From Adineta vaga (Eukaryota > Rotifera), in assembly GCA_021613535.1 (NCBI GenBank), contig CP075495.1, forward strand, positions 3,224,001 to 3,288,000: a DNA stretch of 64,000 nt. Direction: 5' to 3'. Shown here in pieces: positions 1-11,451 of this stretch (positions within the stretch are counted from its first letter, which is position 1; every line of letters begins with the position of its first letter). The notes beneath the pieces are model-generated. The model had not been told where the DNA came from. It worked only from the letters and a program-made list of their open reading frames with translations, and did not search any database. A program made the position numbers and the translations under genes.

Positions 1-363
1 ATCAATGAAAATTTCAAGTTATCATCTCTGATTTCTATCGAAGAAGTTGAGCAGTCTATTGGTTTATTTTCTGACACTAATGTTTCAACTCAGAATATCA
101 TTCAACATTTACCGAGCGAAGATCCATCTGAAACAACGATAGCGGAAGACGAAAATTTTGTATATCATCGAACTATTGAAGAAATCATGGCTGAATCAGA
201 TATATCGATTGATGAATCGATGGATTCAACAGAAAAAACTTCAATCTTGAATTCCGATTCAAAATTCAATATCAAACAGTTTGAAACTGACCTTGCTGAT
301 ATGAATGCAAAATCAAAAGATCTCGAAAAGATGATCGATAGGTTTTTGTTGCTGGAAAACTAA
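1..363 (+). CDS. 3' end of an unidentified acidic protein (partial)
   Basis: The sequence is open from base 1 in frame 1 and ends at TAA 361-363, giving the last 120 residues of a protein whose start lies outside the window. The peptide is rich in Ser, Glu and Asp, with motifs such as EEVEQSI, DESMDS and EKMIDRFLLLEN at the C-terminus. The closing stretch (about residues 95-120) could form a short helix or coiled coil. No catalytic motif, membrane segment or signal is visible, and I do not recognise the family. No intron is evident in the visible part. It could be the last exon of a large cytoskeletal or scaffold protein, but that is a guess. Confidence 0.6.
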   Translation: MNENFKLSSLISIEEVEQSIGLFSDTNVSTQNIIQHLPSEDPSETTIAEDENFVYHRTIEEIMAESDISIDESMDSTEKTSILNSDSKFNIKQFETDLADMNAKSKDLEKMIDRFLLLEN

Positions 364-574
364 ACTAGTATTTCAATTTGTTAAAAAAATCACCAATCAA
401 TTTCTTAAAACCTATGAATGAGTGAATCATTTGCTTTTCAAGGGGGTGCGGACGACACAACACCCCTTCTGTTCTGTTTCTTTCAGTGTCTTACTGCTTG
501 TATGTTATCCAACCTATTTATATTTCTTTTTTTAACTTTTAAGATATTATTTCATATTCATACTATTATTAAAC

Positions 575-1262
575 ATGAGTACCTTACGAGCTAAAGCTGT
601 CCTAATTGGTGATGAAGTTCATGTAGCTGGAAATAAAGATCAATGGGGTCGTGGAGGAGCAACATCAAGTGATGGACAAGCTAGTACTTCAGTTGGTTCA
701 TCAAAAAAACCAGTCTTTGGTATAATTGAATTTGAACAACAAGGTGACACTGTTGTCATCACAGGAAAAATCGAAGGTCTCGGAGAAAACAGTCAACATG
801 GTTTTCATATTCATGAATTTGGTGATGTCAGTAATGTGAGTATATTTCTTTCTTTTTAATAAAATCATCGTTATCGATGAGAATCTATTTTTAAGGGTTG
901 TACATCTGCTGGTCCACATTTTAATCCACATAAAAAACAACACGCTGGTCCAGATGATGCTGATCGGTAGGAGTGATTAGTTTGAGTATATATTTCTTCG
1001 ACTACAATCTGTACGTTTTTGTAGACATATTGGTGATTTAGGAAATATTCAAACTGATGCCAGTGGTGTAGCTAATGTAAACATTAAAGACAAAATGATT
1101 TCTCTTCAAGGCGAACATTCAATTCTTGGTCGTTGTTTGGTTGTTCATGAAAAACCAGATGATTTAGGTCGTGGTGGTGATGATGAATCGAAAAAGACCG
1201 GTAATGCTGGTAAACGTTTAGCTTGTGGTATTGTTGGTACAGTTAATCCAGAAAAAAAGTAA
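575..1262 (+). CDS. SOD1: Cu/Zn superoxide dismutase (SOD1-type)
   Basis: Three exons (575-835, 896-966, 1025-1262) with GT-AG introns encode about 190 residues. The protein converts superoxide to hydrogen peroxide and oxygen. The metal site is complete: GFHIHEFGD supplies two copper histidines, GPHFNPH the bridging histidine, the following KKQHAGP and [10 protein letters not shown] the zinc ligands, and [10 protein letters not shown] the last copper histidine. GCTSAG and LACGIVG carry the two disulphide cysteines, and KRLACG the active-site arginine. An extra segment of about 30 residues, rich in Gly, Ser and Thr, follows the first beta strand (after GNKDQWG), making it longer than the usual 153 residues. 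There is no obvious signal peptide, so it is probably cytosolic. A metal-less paralogue follows 495 bases downstream on the same strand. Confidence 0.95.
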
Positions 1263-1756
1263 TACAATTACTCAGACAATCGATTCGATCAAAATTGTCT
1301 TAGTTCACTTCTTTTCGATCCGTTTGTAATCGTATTTTTTTTTCGTTGTATTTTATTTTAAATATACTAGCTAAACTATATCTTATTCTTTTACTGATGA
1401 CTGTATGCTCAAAAATGAAAAGAAACGAATATTTCATTTGTTTCAATTTGTATCATGAAGATAAGAAAAAGTCTAACTCAAATATATTGTGCTCTTGATC
1501 TAGTGATTTATTTAAGCGACATTATTTTAGATTGGAATAAAAAAACTGTTTATTCCAATGTATGGTAAAATATGGATTCCATCATAGAAACAGCTGAAAA
1601 ATTATGTTGTTTCGTCAGACTGAGAGCAAAGGAAATCAATTGATGGATGTAATTCAATTCAGAAAATTTATTCTCAACTGAAATTCTTTAGAAAAATAGT
1701 TGAAATTATTTCGAATTATTCAACTTTTTAGATAAAGAAGAATCTCGAATCAACGG
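1263..1756. other. Intergenic, SOD1 to SOD-like gene
   Basis: AT-rich and without coding signal. A TTTTTAG followed by a short leader lies just before the next start codon (about 1724-1756), compatible with a 5' UTR splice acceptor or a trans-splice site. Nothing else is seen. Confidence 0.5.
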
Positions 1757-2260
1757 ATGCCTAGCCAACAAGATTCGGTTACAGTTCGAGCTGTATGTGT
1801 ACTTAAAAATGGCGAAAATAATAATATTCAAGGAGTCATACGTTTTGCACAAATGATTGGAATGAATCAAATGAAAATCACTGGAGAATTACAAGGTTTA
1901 CCAACGGATCGTAAACTTACTTTTCGTATACATGAATATGGAGATTTAAGTAGTGGTATGACATCAACTGGTGGACGATTTAATCCAGATATAAAAGTTC
2001 CAAGTACATCCAAAGATCAAACATATACTATGGAAGGCGAATATGGTAATTTTCAAGTTAGTCCAGAAGGTCATGCAAAAATCGATTTGATTGATAAACG
2101 TTTAACTTTATTTGGTCCTTCATCAATTATTGGACGATCCGTTGTTATTACTGATGAAAAAGAAGAAGATTTTACACGTATAGAAACAGACGAAAATAAA
2201 GGAACAGTAACAACTCCAACGAATCGTTTAGCTGCTGGTGTTATTGGTATTTGTCAATGA
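1757..2260 (+). CDS. Superoxide dismutase-like protein lacking metal ligands (pseudoenzyme)
   Basis: A single exon encodes 167 residues with the Cu/Zn SOD fold signature in the same order as its neighbour: an FRIHEYGDLSSG block, STGGRFNPD, a Gly-Asn strand in place of the zinc loop, SSIIGRSVVI, and NRLAAGVIG at the end. The first copper histidine is Arg (FRIH), the bridging histidine is Arg (GGRFNPD), the zinc histidines and zinc Asp are missing, the last copper histidine is Thr (VVITDE), and both disulphide cysteines are absent (LSSG, LAAG). The arginine before the final strand is kept. It is therefore very unlikely to be a dismutase. The frame is clean and the fold residues are retained, so it looks like a maintained protein rather than a decaying copy. 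A structural or interaction role is inference. The CCS chaperone is an unlikely alternative because no heavy-metal domain or CxC is present. Confidence 0.85.
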   Translation: MPSQQDSVTVRAVCVLKNGENNNIQGVIRFAQMIGMNQMKITGELQGLPTDRKLTFRIHEYGDLSSGMTSTGGRFNPDIKVPSTSKDQTYTMEGEYGNFQVSPEGHAKIDLIDKRLTLFGPSSIIGRSVVITDEKEEDFTRIETDENKGTVTTPTNRLAAGVIGICQ

Positions 2261-2391
2261 ATATAAGCTCATTAAATAGATACATTTATACATATTTCAT
2301 ATTTTCTTTTTATGAATAATTCATTCCGTCCAATTCTTTCTTTCTTTTTTCTTTTCGTTTTTGTTTTTGTAGATAGAGTATTCTCTATTTA

Positions 2392-3158
2392 ATGGCTTCT
2401 TCAGATAGAACTTCTCGAGCTCCTGCAGTATTGACATTCTCGTACAGGTTTGCTTTCCCAATAAACCTTATCTTAAATCATCTATCTATCAATTTACAGT
2501 TGCTGTATCAGATCATAATCCTGCTGATCATGATGGAACATTACATCAAATTGTTGAACGTACTCTCCATGAAATTACTCTATTAAGTCCACAAAAACAA
2601 GCTGCTATCGGTGGTCTTTCAGGCATGTAAGTATTCTATTATTTCGAACTCATCGACGACAACGTATTATTCATCATATAGAGCAACAGGATATTGTTTT
2701 GCAAAAGCTAGTAAAGCAGTTGCATTCACTATTGGTGCATCTATTCTTGCCTTAGCTGTAAGTCAAAATTAAATTCATTCACTTGTCGATCGTTTCTTAT
2801 TTAGATTGCTAAACAATCTGGTTATATTGATATTCATTTCGATCGAATTCGTGATACAGCACAACAACAATTGCATCATATTCAACGTGCAGCAATATCT
2901 ACTCTTCCACAATCAACTACAACTAATGTTGATGGAGAAGAAATTGAAACATTTGTTGATCAATCATCAAATGGTATTGTTGATCACGTAAGTTTCCTTC
3001 CTTCCTTCCTTCCTTCCTTCCTTCCTTCCTCCTTTTCAATCATATCTTCTTCATTGATCTTTAAAATCAACTTTTAGTTGAAAACTTTCGCAATGGCAAA
3101 TTTAGCAATTACATCATCATTCATTGGTGGTTTCCTTCTCGGTGTCGCTTTTGAATAA
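2392..3158 (+). CDS. FUN14 domain-containing protein (FUNDC-like)
   Basis: Exons 2500-2626, 2682-2757, 2805-2987 and 3078-3158 join in frame and give the FUN14 core: VERTLHEI, QKQAAIGGLSGIATGYCFAK, AFTIGASILALAIAKQSGYI, IHFDRI and FIGGFLLGVAFE at the C-terminus. FUN14 proteins are outer mitochondrial membrane proteins with two or three membrane segments; FUNDC1 is a hypoxia mitophagy receptor. The first exon from ATG 2392 to about 2447 (MASSDRTSRAPAV) ends one base out of phase with exon 2 at every GT donor I can see, so the N-terminus is unresolved: an indel, an unusual splice, or a wrong start. The usual FUNDC1 N-terminal LIR motif is not visible. A TTCC microsatellite sits in the last intron. 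Confidence 0.75.
2994..3032 (+). repeat. (TTCC)n microsatellite in the last FUN14 intron
   Basis: About nine tandem TTCC units directly after the GTAAG donor of the last intron. This is a simple repeat within a short intron and could vary in length between alleles. Confidence 0.9.
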
Positions 3159-3351
3159 CAAATCGAAAAAAAAAACAAAGAAGATTTCAAAGTATCTTTC
3201 ATATATATGTTTTCTTTTTTTTCATATTTATTTTGTAACTCGTATAAATTGTATACTGATGATTTAGTAAACAAGCCTGAAAAATGTATTTTTTATTCAA
3301 TCTAGACGTTAAACAATTGTAGATATTAGTTTTTTTCTTCTTCAAAATATA

Positions 3352-3963
3352 ATGTCAAAACATTTTGATCAATGGAAACATGATGCTCTTGCAATGGATA
3401 AAGAAGATTTATCACGGAAACATTCCATCGATGATTATATTGTTAATCTAATCAATCAAATTAATAATCATCCAGATTATTATACGAGTTCATCATGTTC
3501 AGGTCGAACAATTGTATTTACTACTTCAGCAATTGTAACTTCATCAACGAAAAGTGATTGTCAATGGTTATATGTTACACATGAACAAGCAGATTTAAAT
3601 ACTATACTTGAATGTCTCGAACAACGATCGAAAGATATTGATATGATTTCAATTAAATTCGAAGCATTTATTCTTCATATTATTTGTCGAACATTAGAAT
3701 GTGCAAAAGTTCTATTAAATATTGCTCTTGAATGTGGTTATAGAAATTCTGGTTTAGTCATGTCAAATCAAGGAAAAATTACATTAGCAATACGTTCAAC
3801 ACATGCACTCGAAGTACCGATTGTCATTGATGGATGTTTATGTGTTGATCAAAATTATATTACAAAGATTGTTGCAATTGCAAATGAAAAAATGACAGCA
3901 AATATGGCTAAAATTGATAAATTTAGTCTCTGTGTTGCTAAGAAATTTACGATAACAACATAA
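3352..3963 (+). CDS. TYW3: tRNA wybutosine-synthesising protein 3 homologue (TYW3)
   Basis: A single exon of 203 residues matches TYW3 along its full length: FDQWKHDAL and DLSRKHSIDD at the N-terminus, the signature TSSSCSGR near residue 48, QWLYVTHEQ, IKFEAFILHI, GYRNSGLVMS, AIRSTHALEVPI and ANEKMTANMAKID. TYW3 is the methyltransferase that acts in the middle of wybutosine formation at position 37 of tRNA-Phe, which keeps the reading frame during translation. The start is the only ATG ahead of the conserved FDQWK block. The lack of introns is unusual beside its multi-exon neighbours. A short poly(A)-like run and AATAAA follow the stop at about 3988-4000. Confidence 0.93.
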   Translation: MSKHFDQWKHDALAMDKEDLSRKHSIDDYIVNLINQINNHPDYYTSSSCSGRTIVFTTSAIVTSSTKSDCQWLYVTHEQADLNTILECLEQRSKDIDMISIKFEAFILHIICRTLECAKVLLNIALECGYRNSGLVMSNQGKITLAIRSTHALEVPIVIDGCLCVDQNYITKIVAIANEKMTANMAKIDKFSLCVAKKFTITT

Positions 3964-6900
3964 AATTGTTTTGTATAATTTATATTAAAAAAAAATAAAA
4001 ATTTTCTTGTTATTGATCGTTTAATCGATAATCAATTATTTTTCGAACGCATTCATGAATAATGAAGTGATCTTTACTTGAAGATCTTAAATTCAGTAGA
4101 AAATGAATAAGTATTCAAATGTTACGATTACAAAGAACTTTTTATATTTCTAGAACGAAGATTGAGAAAGAATCTACTCGAATATAATAATCTTATTCCT
4201 CTAGTAGACTGTAAATTCTAACCGTAGGGGTTGTTTTCATTGCAATTTCTTTTCTATGAGTCTTCTATATCATAAACTTTATGTGTTTTTAATTTCCGTA
4301 TTAAACTACTTTCTACTTCATTAAACTTTTATATTCATTTAGCTTCAAACAGTTCATTTCAATAAAATACCATCTAGAATACTCTCTTGTTCATTAGGTC
4401 GAAAGAGTTTCAATCGTCATTGAAACTAAGATTTTCATGTTTGCACATTGATATTAATATTTATATTATTAAAATTAGATTAGCTATCTTTTTCTATTCT
4501 TATTCTAACAACGAAAGGAAATGTAATATGAATGTGTCAAAAAGACTTTTGCATTGTCAAACAAAGACAGAATATTCCAATGACGTACACAAATAGAAAA
4601 ATGATTTACTTTACTCTTTGTTTGATTCCAAAAAAAGAAATAATATCCAAGACGATAAGTGCCTCTCATCTATGGCAGTGCAAGCTTATTTAGTTATAGC
4701 ATAGAAAATCCTAAAGTTGAAATCTGACTTTATAATCTTCTTATGTGAGAAAAGATATTTATATACGTTTCCTACAAAGTGTTCCAAAATAATCTAAAGA
4801 ATGAATTTCTCATCAGAAAATATAGAAGATACTTCTTATGCATTCTTCATTTTAAAATTCATGAATAAAACATGCATCAGAATGTTTCTCGTAATAGTTG
4901 TTAAATACTGCGCAAATCTGTTTTACCTCGAGAAGAAAAGAGTAAGTCATTTAAGGTCAATCATGTAGTTCTTAGTGCAAAAATTCTATTGAGAATGCTT
5001 GAATAATTTTGTTTCTATTTAGTAATACGTAAAATATCTTTTATTTAATTTCATATTTTTTTCTCGAATATAAATGTGTAAGTATGTTTCATTGTTTTTT
5101 GTTTTGTTTTGTCTAAACACCTGGTTTTGTTCGCCTGATAGGCAATGAATATCAAAGGTGAGTTAGTAATAAGTGATGTTCACAGTGTTTTTTCTACTGT
5201 CTCATCCCTGAAACTGGCTAGATACCATGATTATTTCTGCAGGAGATTATCTAAAAGCTTTTCCTTCTTGTTTACATTGCTGAATTGATGTTCATAAATG
5301 TCCTTGTTAAATGATTTAAGAATACAAAATCTTCTCTTTTCTCGAAATAAGAAAAAAACCTTTAATTGAGTAGGTGGATATCATCCTCGTGTATGATTTT
5401 AATTAACTGAATTAGTAAGAGACATATTTTACGTTACAAACCATTGTTCATTATCTTGAGTAGCTTGCTCTACTAATGCATTTCCGTTGTATAGAATTGC
5501 TGTCGATCTATAGACACAGCAAGAAAAAACAAAAAAAAATCGACGTTCAGATAGAAAATATAATTATGTCAGTTCGTTTCTTTTCCAAGTTCTTTTTCTT
5601 TATTTTGATCTGTTAGAATATTCAATAAACAGGTAATTGCATTATCATAAAACTAGTCAGGTATTATCGTTCTTTATTGCACTGAATTCATAATTGTTCT
5701 ATTCAGGTTATTTCATTAGAAATGTGTGAGAATATCTTCAAATGACAATCGTAGATAAGTTTTTACGCTCTTTCTTTGTTAATAGACTCGAGACATAAAG
5801 AACACATGTTCCTGACATGCACTGAATTGTTTTTTTATAGCACTATCTTTGAGTCTATAAACTTATAGATAATTATAGTCATTTTTTGATACTAGAAGGA
5901 AATGTGACACTGAAAAATCATATTCGAATAGTTTAGTCTTTTTTTCTTCTTCTTTCTATTCAATGAAATGTGTCATTCGAAAGAAAATCAATTTGAAAAT
6001 GTGAAAATAAAATTTTATTGAATTTCCTTTTATACTTTTCCATGTAACAGATGATTACAGAAACTTTTTCTTTTTTGCCATAGAATCAAAAAAAAGCACG
6101 AAATAATTAATTTTCAATTTAATAATGAATAAGAAAAGAAAGCGCAAGAAAAAGTTCTCATCATCTACCCTACTCATTACTCGGCATCTTGACTGGAAAC
6201 TAAATTATATTCTAGAGAAAGACTATGATTTTCTTGTTATTTGCACAATTGATTCTGACGGGTGTATATGATATCGTTTTGAAATGTATATATATATATA
6301 TATATCGATTATACTCTATCTATTATTTACGCTAGATAGAAAAAATGAGTTCGAAAGAGAAAGAGAGAAAAAAATACACATTCGCGTTCTCTTTACGCCG
6401 AGAAATAGACCTTTATTTTTTTATGAATTAGATCTTTTCTATTCTTATCCGGAAAACTCTTATCAGCAAATGAATTTACTTCATTTTTACTATTGAATGA
6501 GAAAATCAAATGTAAGAAACTAATAATGTCATTTGTATTGACGTTCTTATCATAGTTTTATATACTTTTATTAAGAAACTATCTGTATATATCGATTTGA
6601 TTTGTTTTATCTCCGTTAGTTTGTTTGTATATGAAGAAAAATAGATAAGACGAAATGAATGCAATTGCCGTCTTTACAACGTTAAAAGAACGAGAGAATG
6701 AGAAACGACAAAAAAAAGTAACACTTCTATGTTCCGATGAAGATTTTTCAGTTAGTAATTGACGCTTTTTCTCTATTCTCATTTTCTCTTTTTTGTTGAT
6801 TAGTATCAACAGTTAAGATAAAAAGTAAATTCTTTTTTTGGAACTGCTCATTTTTCTTTGAAATAACTATCATTTTTGACGTTTTACGCCTCCACAGAAT

Positions 6901-7336
6901 TTTCTTACCCGATTTGTTTTTACACAGATACCTAGTATGAACACGATAATTTCTCATGAGAGAATAATTTCATTTAACATTCAAGAGTCTAATTAATTCG
7001 TCGAAAAAATTTGAAGAAAATAAAAGATCGATTTATTACGTTAATAAGGAAAGGTAATGAATAGAAAGAGCATGACAACTTGAAAAAATAAGTCTAAAAG
7101 AAAACTTTTTGATTATTATAGTCGACAATCTTTTATGGAATAGTAAAGAAAAATCCTTTTGACAATGATAGATGACATGTCTCTGTCTTTTATTTTTCTT
7201 CTCACGATTAAATGAAGGAAATTGTAGATCAAATATTTTTCGCACACGCATCGTCTACTCATTATCGAACGTACTCGAATTGCGAACCTACAAAATAAAA
7301 AGATACACGCAACATTTATTTCACGCTTTCTAGATC
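3964..7336. other. Long intergenic region, no gene seen
   Basis: About 3.4 kb of AT-rich sequence with only short isolated open frames lacking family motifs and consistent splice sites. It holds a (TA)n microsatellite at 6286-6305. It lies upstream of a GPCR gene and may carry its regulatory sequence. No tRNA, rRNA or transposon pattern was found. Confidence 0.5.
6286..6305. repeat. (TA)n microsatellite
   Basis: About ten TA units in the long intergenic region. Confidence 0.85.
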
Positions 7337-8717
7337 ATGAATATCACCGACAATATGACAGGAATGACTACAAATTCTTCGATGGATTCATCGAATGTTC
7401 TACTTCATGTATCAATTTGGTCGTTACGTATTGTTTGTCCATTATTTCTCATCGTTTGTCCCATATCAAATTGGGCATGTATACGAACATTTCAATCGAA
7501 AATCTATGCTCGATCATCTTCAAAATGGTATTTTATATTTATTGCTATATTCGATACCATATATGTCGTTATCACAGCACCATTACTATTTCTAATAACA
7601 TTACAAATTTACATTCTCAATTGGAATGTATTTCTTTGTAAATCCATTGTTTTTTTTAATTATTTATCATGTCAAATTTCTGCTGGTTTATTAGCATGTT
7701 TATCTATTGATCGTCTATTTGCTACATCATGTATATCATTATATCGTCGAAATTGTACGACGAATTTTTCATGTACAATCTGTTTTATTGTTATAGGAAT
7801 GTTTTCAATTGTTAATTCACATTATTTAATTGGATATACCATCGATTCCAATCAATTTTGTAGTACAAGATATTATAGATGGTATGACGATATTTATTCA
7901 CGTTTAAATATTGTTTATCTCTTATCTTATTCAATTATTCCATTTACAATCATAACAATATGTAATATATTAATTGTTATCAGTGTTGGACAAAATAAAG
8001 CGAATATGAAGAAAAAATATCGAAGTAATAAACCGATTTTAGCATCAACTATTCAACAAGATCAAATAACAACACCGAATGATTCAACTGCTAACTGTGA
8101 TAAACCATCAACAGTAATGAAATTTCGAACATGTTCAATCGAGAATAATTCTGAACATAGACATGATACATTCGTATCAATAACTGACAATAAAACAACC
8201 AATACTTCACTTCTTACGAATGGTAAATATTTCCGTACGATGAATAGTAGAATTTTCATTGAATTTAATATCTTTCATATTTCTAGTTGATGGATCAAAT
8301 CATCGAATGATTGTTGCATCAACTAATTCATCTGACATCATAGTAAATTCGTCCGAACAAAGACGACGATCATTACCTACATATCGTGATCGTTCATCAT
8401 CATCAACTTACATTTCCTCATCTATATCACAAGCCGGAAGTTCTCAGAAAATGTGTGTACAATTACAGATTACAATAAGTTTATTAACTGTTTCGATCTG
8501 TTTTATTCTATGTACATTACCAAATTGTGTATCAACCATAATGATACAGGCATACATAAATGATGAACGTAATCGACGCTTTTGGCAAGCTATGAATTTC
8601 TTATCGATCATTCCATTATTAATTACACATTCAGTTAATTTAATGTTTTATTATATATCATCGAAAATGTTTCGTCAACGTTTCAAAGAACATTATTTTA
8701 AGAAACAAATGAAATAG
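7337..8717 (+). CDS. Rhodopsin-family G-protein-coupled receptor (orphan)
   Basis: Two exons (7337-8222 and 8287-8717) joined by a GT-AG intron encode 438 residues with seven hydrophobic segments. The N-terminus is short and carries Asn glycosylation sequons. TM1 is about residues 30-52 and TM2 about 70-95. TM3 ends in LSIDRLFATSC, a DRL variant of DRY. TM4 follows CTICFIVIG, and TM5 is in YLLSYSIIPFTIITIC. A long polar third intracellular loop contains the intron. TM6 is ITISLLTVSICFILCTLP. TM7 ends NLMFYYISSKMFRQRF, a variant of NPxxY. The architecture resembles invertebrate neuropeptide (FMRFamide-like) receptors, but the ligand cannot be read from sequence. It is expected at the plasma membrane. 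Confidence 0.85.
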
Positions 8718-9344
8718 AAAAAATTTCTTTTATATTTTATGGAGGAAACGTTTTTCAATGTTGTCATGTTTCTTTTCTTTTTTTCTCTCCATTTCTTCTG
8801 CCCAAGACATCATCAAATGTTACTTTCTCGTCTTTGTCTTCTTAGTTTTCTAATTAAATAAGTAGAAAGACGTTCTTTAATGACATTGCATGCAATTATT
8901 AAAATGAAATTATAATTTCTTTTTCTTTTTGTTGAACACATCTCAGTTTTCTATCTTTCACTACTATCAATTTAGGTCATGCTATGATATGAGAAATTTG
9001 ATTTCTCGTTTTTGTTTAATTAACTGCAACCATGGAGTAGAAGTACAGAGTAAATAAGGAATGCATGATTAAATTTACTTTGAACGAGCAAATAATATGC
9101 ATTTGTTATTGATTTCACTCGAATAAATACATTCAACAAGCAGTAAATCAGACTTACACGGCGAGATAATCGTTCATATAGATGTTTATTCAGGCATCGG
9201 GAAAAATCTTTTCTATCTTTATGCAAAATATACAATCTGCTATTTTATGATTGAAATCACAAGAAAAGAATAATGTGTTTTTTTTCTTCTTTTCTGTTCG
9301 TTTGATGTTAAATATAGAAAATTTGATATTTGTTTGATGAATTT
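8718..9344. other. Intergenic
   Basis: 3' flank of the GPCR gene and AT-rich spacer. The open frames here lack splice support and family motifs; nothing else is seen. Confidence 0.45.
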
Positions 9345-10073
9345 TTAGAAAAAAATAAAAGATATTATTGATAAACATAATAGCATAATAAATAGAAAGA
9401 TACTAAAACTAAGAAAAAACAAATGTTTTGATGTCAATTGAACCCTTGATCGGTTGTATGTTGTTACTTGTTCGAGTGTTAAATACTGACGTTGAATATT
9501 ATCTTCATCGAGAATTGTAATAGTCGATAATTGTTTTGGAAGAATTTCATCTCCAGCACCGATTCGTTTTATTAAATCATTTGTTCTATTCATATTTGTA
9601 TCAGTAATAATAGGTTGGGAAACATGAATAATTGAATGAGTTAACAAGTGAGAATAGTCACTTGTCAGAAGAGCACTTTCTATACGATTGGCATGAAGAT
9701 TTGTCTGAGAATTTTTCTCTTGAATGAAAGCAGCATAGAAATCAGTAGTTCGAAGATTTATAGAACTTTGTATTGAACGTGAGAGAAAGTTTCGATCTTC
9801 ATTGATTTCATTTCTATTTCGATTAAAATATGAATGTCGATTTTCGCAAGTTGAATAGAACGAAGAAAAAGAAGAAGAGATTTTTATTGATTGCATAGAT
9901 AGAAAATGAAATCGAAAAATTAGAAGATGATTGATCGATGAATGTATTGTATTAGTAAGGAAAATGAACAACAACAACAACAACAAGATAAGATAAGATA
10001 ATGAGTGATGAGAGATTGAAGTGAAAGTGACAATGAAAAGAGGAACATAGACGCACATTGGCAAGATGAACAA
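9345..10073 (-). CDS. Hypothetical membrane protein
   Basis: An uninterrupted 242-codon frame. The first 50 residues are very hydrophobic, and the C-terminus is another hydrophobic stretch (KHLFFLSFSIFLFIMLL), giving a tail-anchored look. The middle part is polar, with IKRIGAGDEILPKQLS and TITILDEDNIQRQYLTLEQV reading like genuine protein. The true start may be the internal methionine at about 9896 (MQSIKISSSF), which would leave a single C-terminal membrane anchor. I do not recognise a family, no intron is required, and no neighbour suggests a role. It could also be the last exon of a longer gene. Confidence 0.4.
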   Translation of the reverse strand: MFILPMCVYVPLFIVTFTSISHHSLSYLILLLLLLFIFLTNTIHSSINHLLIFRFHFLSMQSIKISSSFSSFYSTCENRHSYFNRNRNEINEDRNFLSRSIQSSINLRTTDFYAAFIQEKNSQTNLHANRIESALLTSDYSHLLTHSIIHVSQPIITDTNMNRTNDLIKRIGAGDEILPKQLSTITILDEDNIQRQYLTLEQVTTYNRSRVQLTSKHLFFLSFSIFLFIMLLCLSIISFIFF

Positions 10074-11451
10074 GTAAATATATACCCGCCAGATTGTATT
10101 AATTTTTATTGAAATAGAAAAAATTCAATATTAAATATTTTTAATTAAAAAATATGTTTAATTGACGCATAAATATATCTTCTATTTTAAATCAATGATA
10201 AATAGTTTGTCGGTAACATCAACAATTTTTTTATGCTAAATTTGAATATCTTTAATCTATATTGCATAAACTTGTTATCGGATTAAAAATAAATAAATTA
10301 ATATTTCTTCTATTGATGTTCTTGCGTGCAGAATGATATTCAAGTCATGCACATAAGTTGGTATTAGTTCCGACAGAGATTATTTGGAATAAATATTATA
10401 ATATTAAATATCGGATGTTTTTTTTATTGAATAATATTCTATTGCATATGTTTCGATAAAGAAAAAAAAGTGATGTTTGCTTTTTAATAACTTAATAATT
10501 TATGTATGTAGTGTCATACCTATAGCATTCTTTATCTTTTCCAAGATTTAAAAGAATATAATGATTCTAACAGATTCTATTTCCGTTTTTGATAATGGTA
10601 CTTTGACTGCTTGCTTGCCTACATTTCATGAAATATTGCAGACTCTAGTGCAAACAGATATCAATACTATACTCAAAACTATATAAGTGAATATTCGAGG
10701 ACGATGATGAATCATGAAATACACTTTCAAAGATAGTAGAAATATTCATCGAATCGAATTTAGAAAAGAAATTGGGTTAAAAAATATCATTTACAGGAAA
10801 TATTTACAATCAATGGGTACTCGCTTCTATATCCTTTGCAATATTAGAATAGTTTTCATTATCAAGAGAAAGCAATTTGAAACTAGTTAAAATATGCTAT
10901 TATTCCTTTTTTACACCTGTCATATGACATACATAATAAATATAGGACGTCAATACACTAGTGTATAGTCTAATAGATGTACTTCGATGACAAACAATGT
11001 ACGTAGTGAGAAATGATTCTAGTCATGAAAACTATCATCATGTGCTGCATGATATTTTTGATATACAATTGCTTGTCACAGTATGTATTTGATCATTCAA
11101 CTGGGATTACTAAATGTCTTCATATATCAAGAATGAAATATCATGTTAACTTGAATTATTGTTTATGTACTCAGAATAGGCAAGTAATAACTGATTAGAA
11201 ATGAATTGTTTTTCTTCTGAGTCCATTATAAAAATGAAATGGCAGAATCTTTTTCTACTTGCTTTTAATCATTCAAATAATGAAAATTGAATCGTTATAG
11301 CTAATCTGATCATATATTTATCGATGCGACAAAAACCAGTCAAATAACAAATAAAAACACTGAAAAATCTGACAGAGTTTTAAACACAAACAAATGAAAT
11401 AAATAATACATAGCTAGAAAAAAATCGTGCACATGGACAAATGAATTATGT
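10074..11451. other. Intergenic, no gene seen
   Basis: Very AT-rich spacer of about 1.4 kb with only short, motif-free open frames. Nothing recognisable was found. Confidence 0.45.

Noticed and set aside
4387-4596. 69-codon frame in the long intergenic region
   Set aside because: No family motif, no splice sites, and composition like the surrounding spacer.
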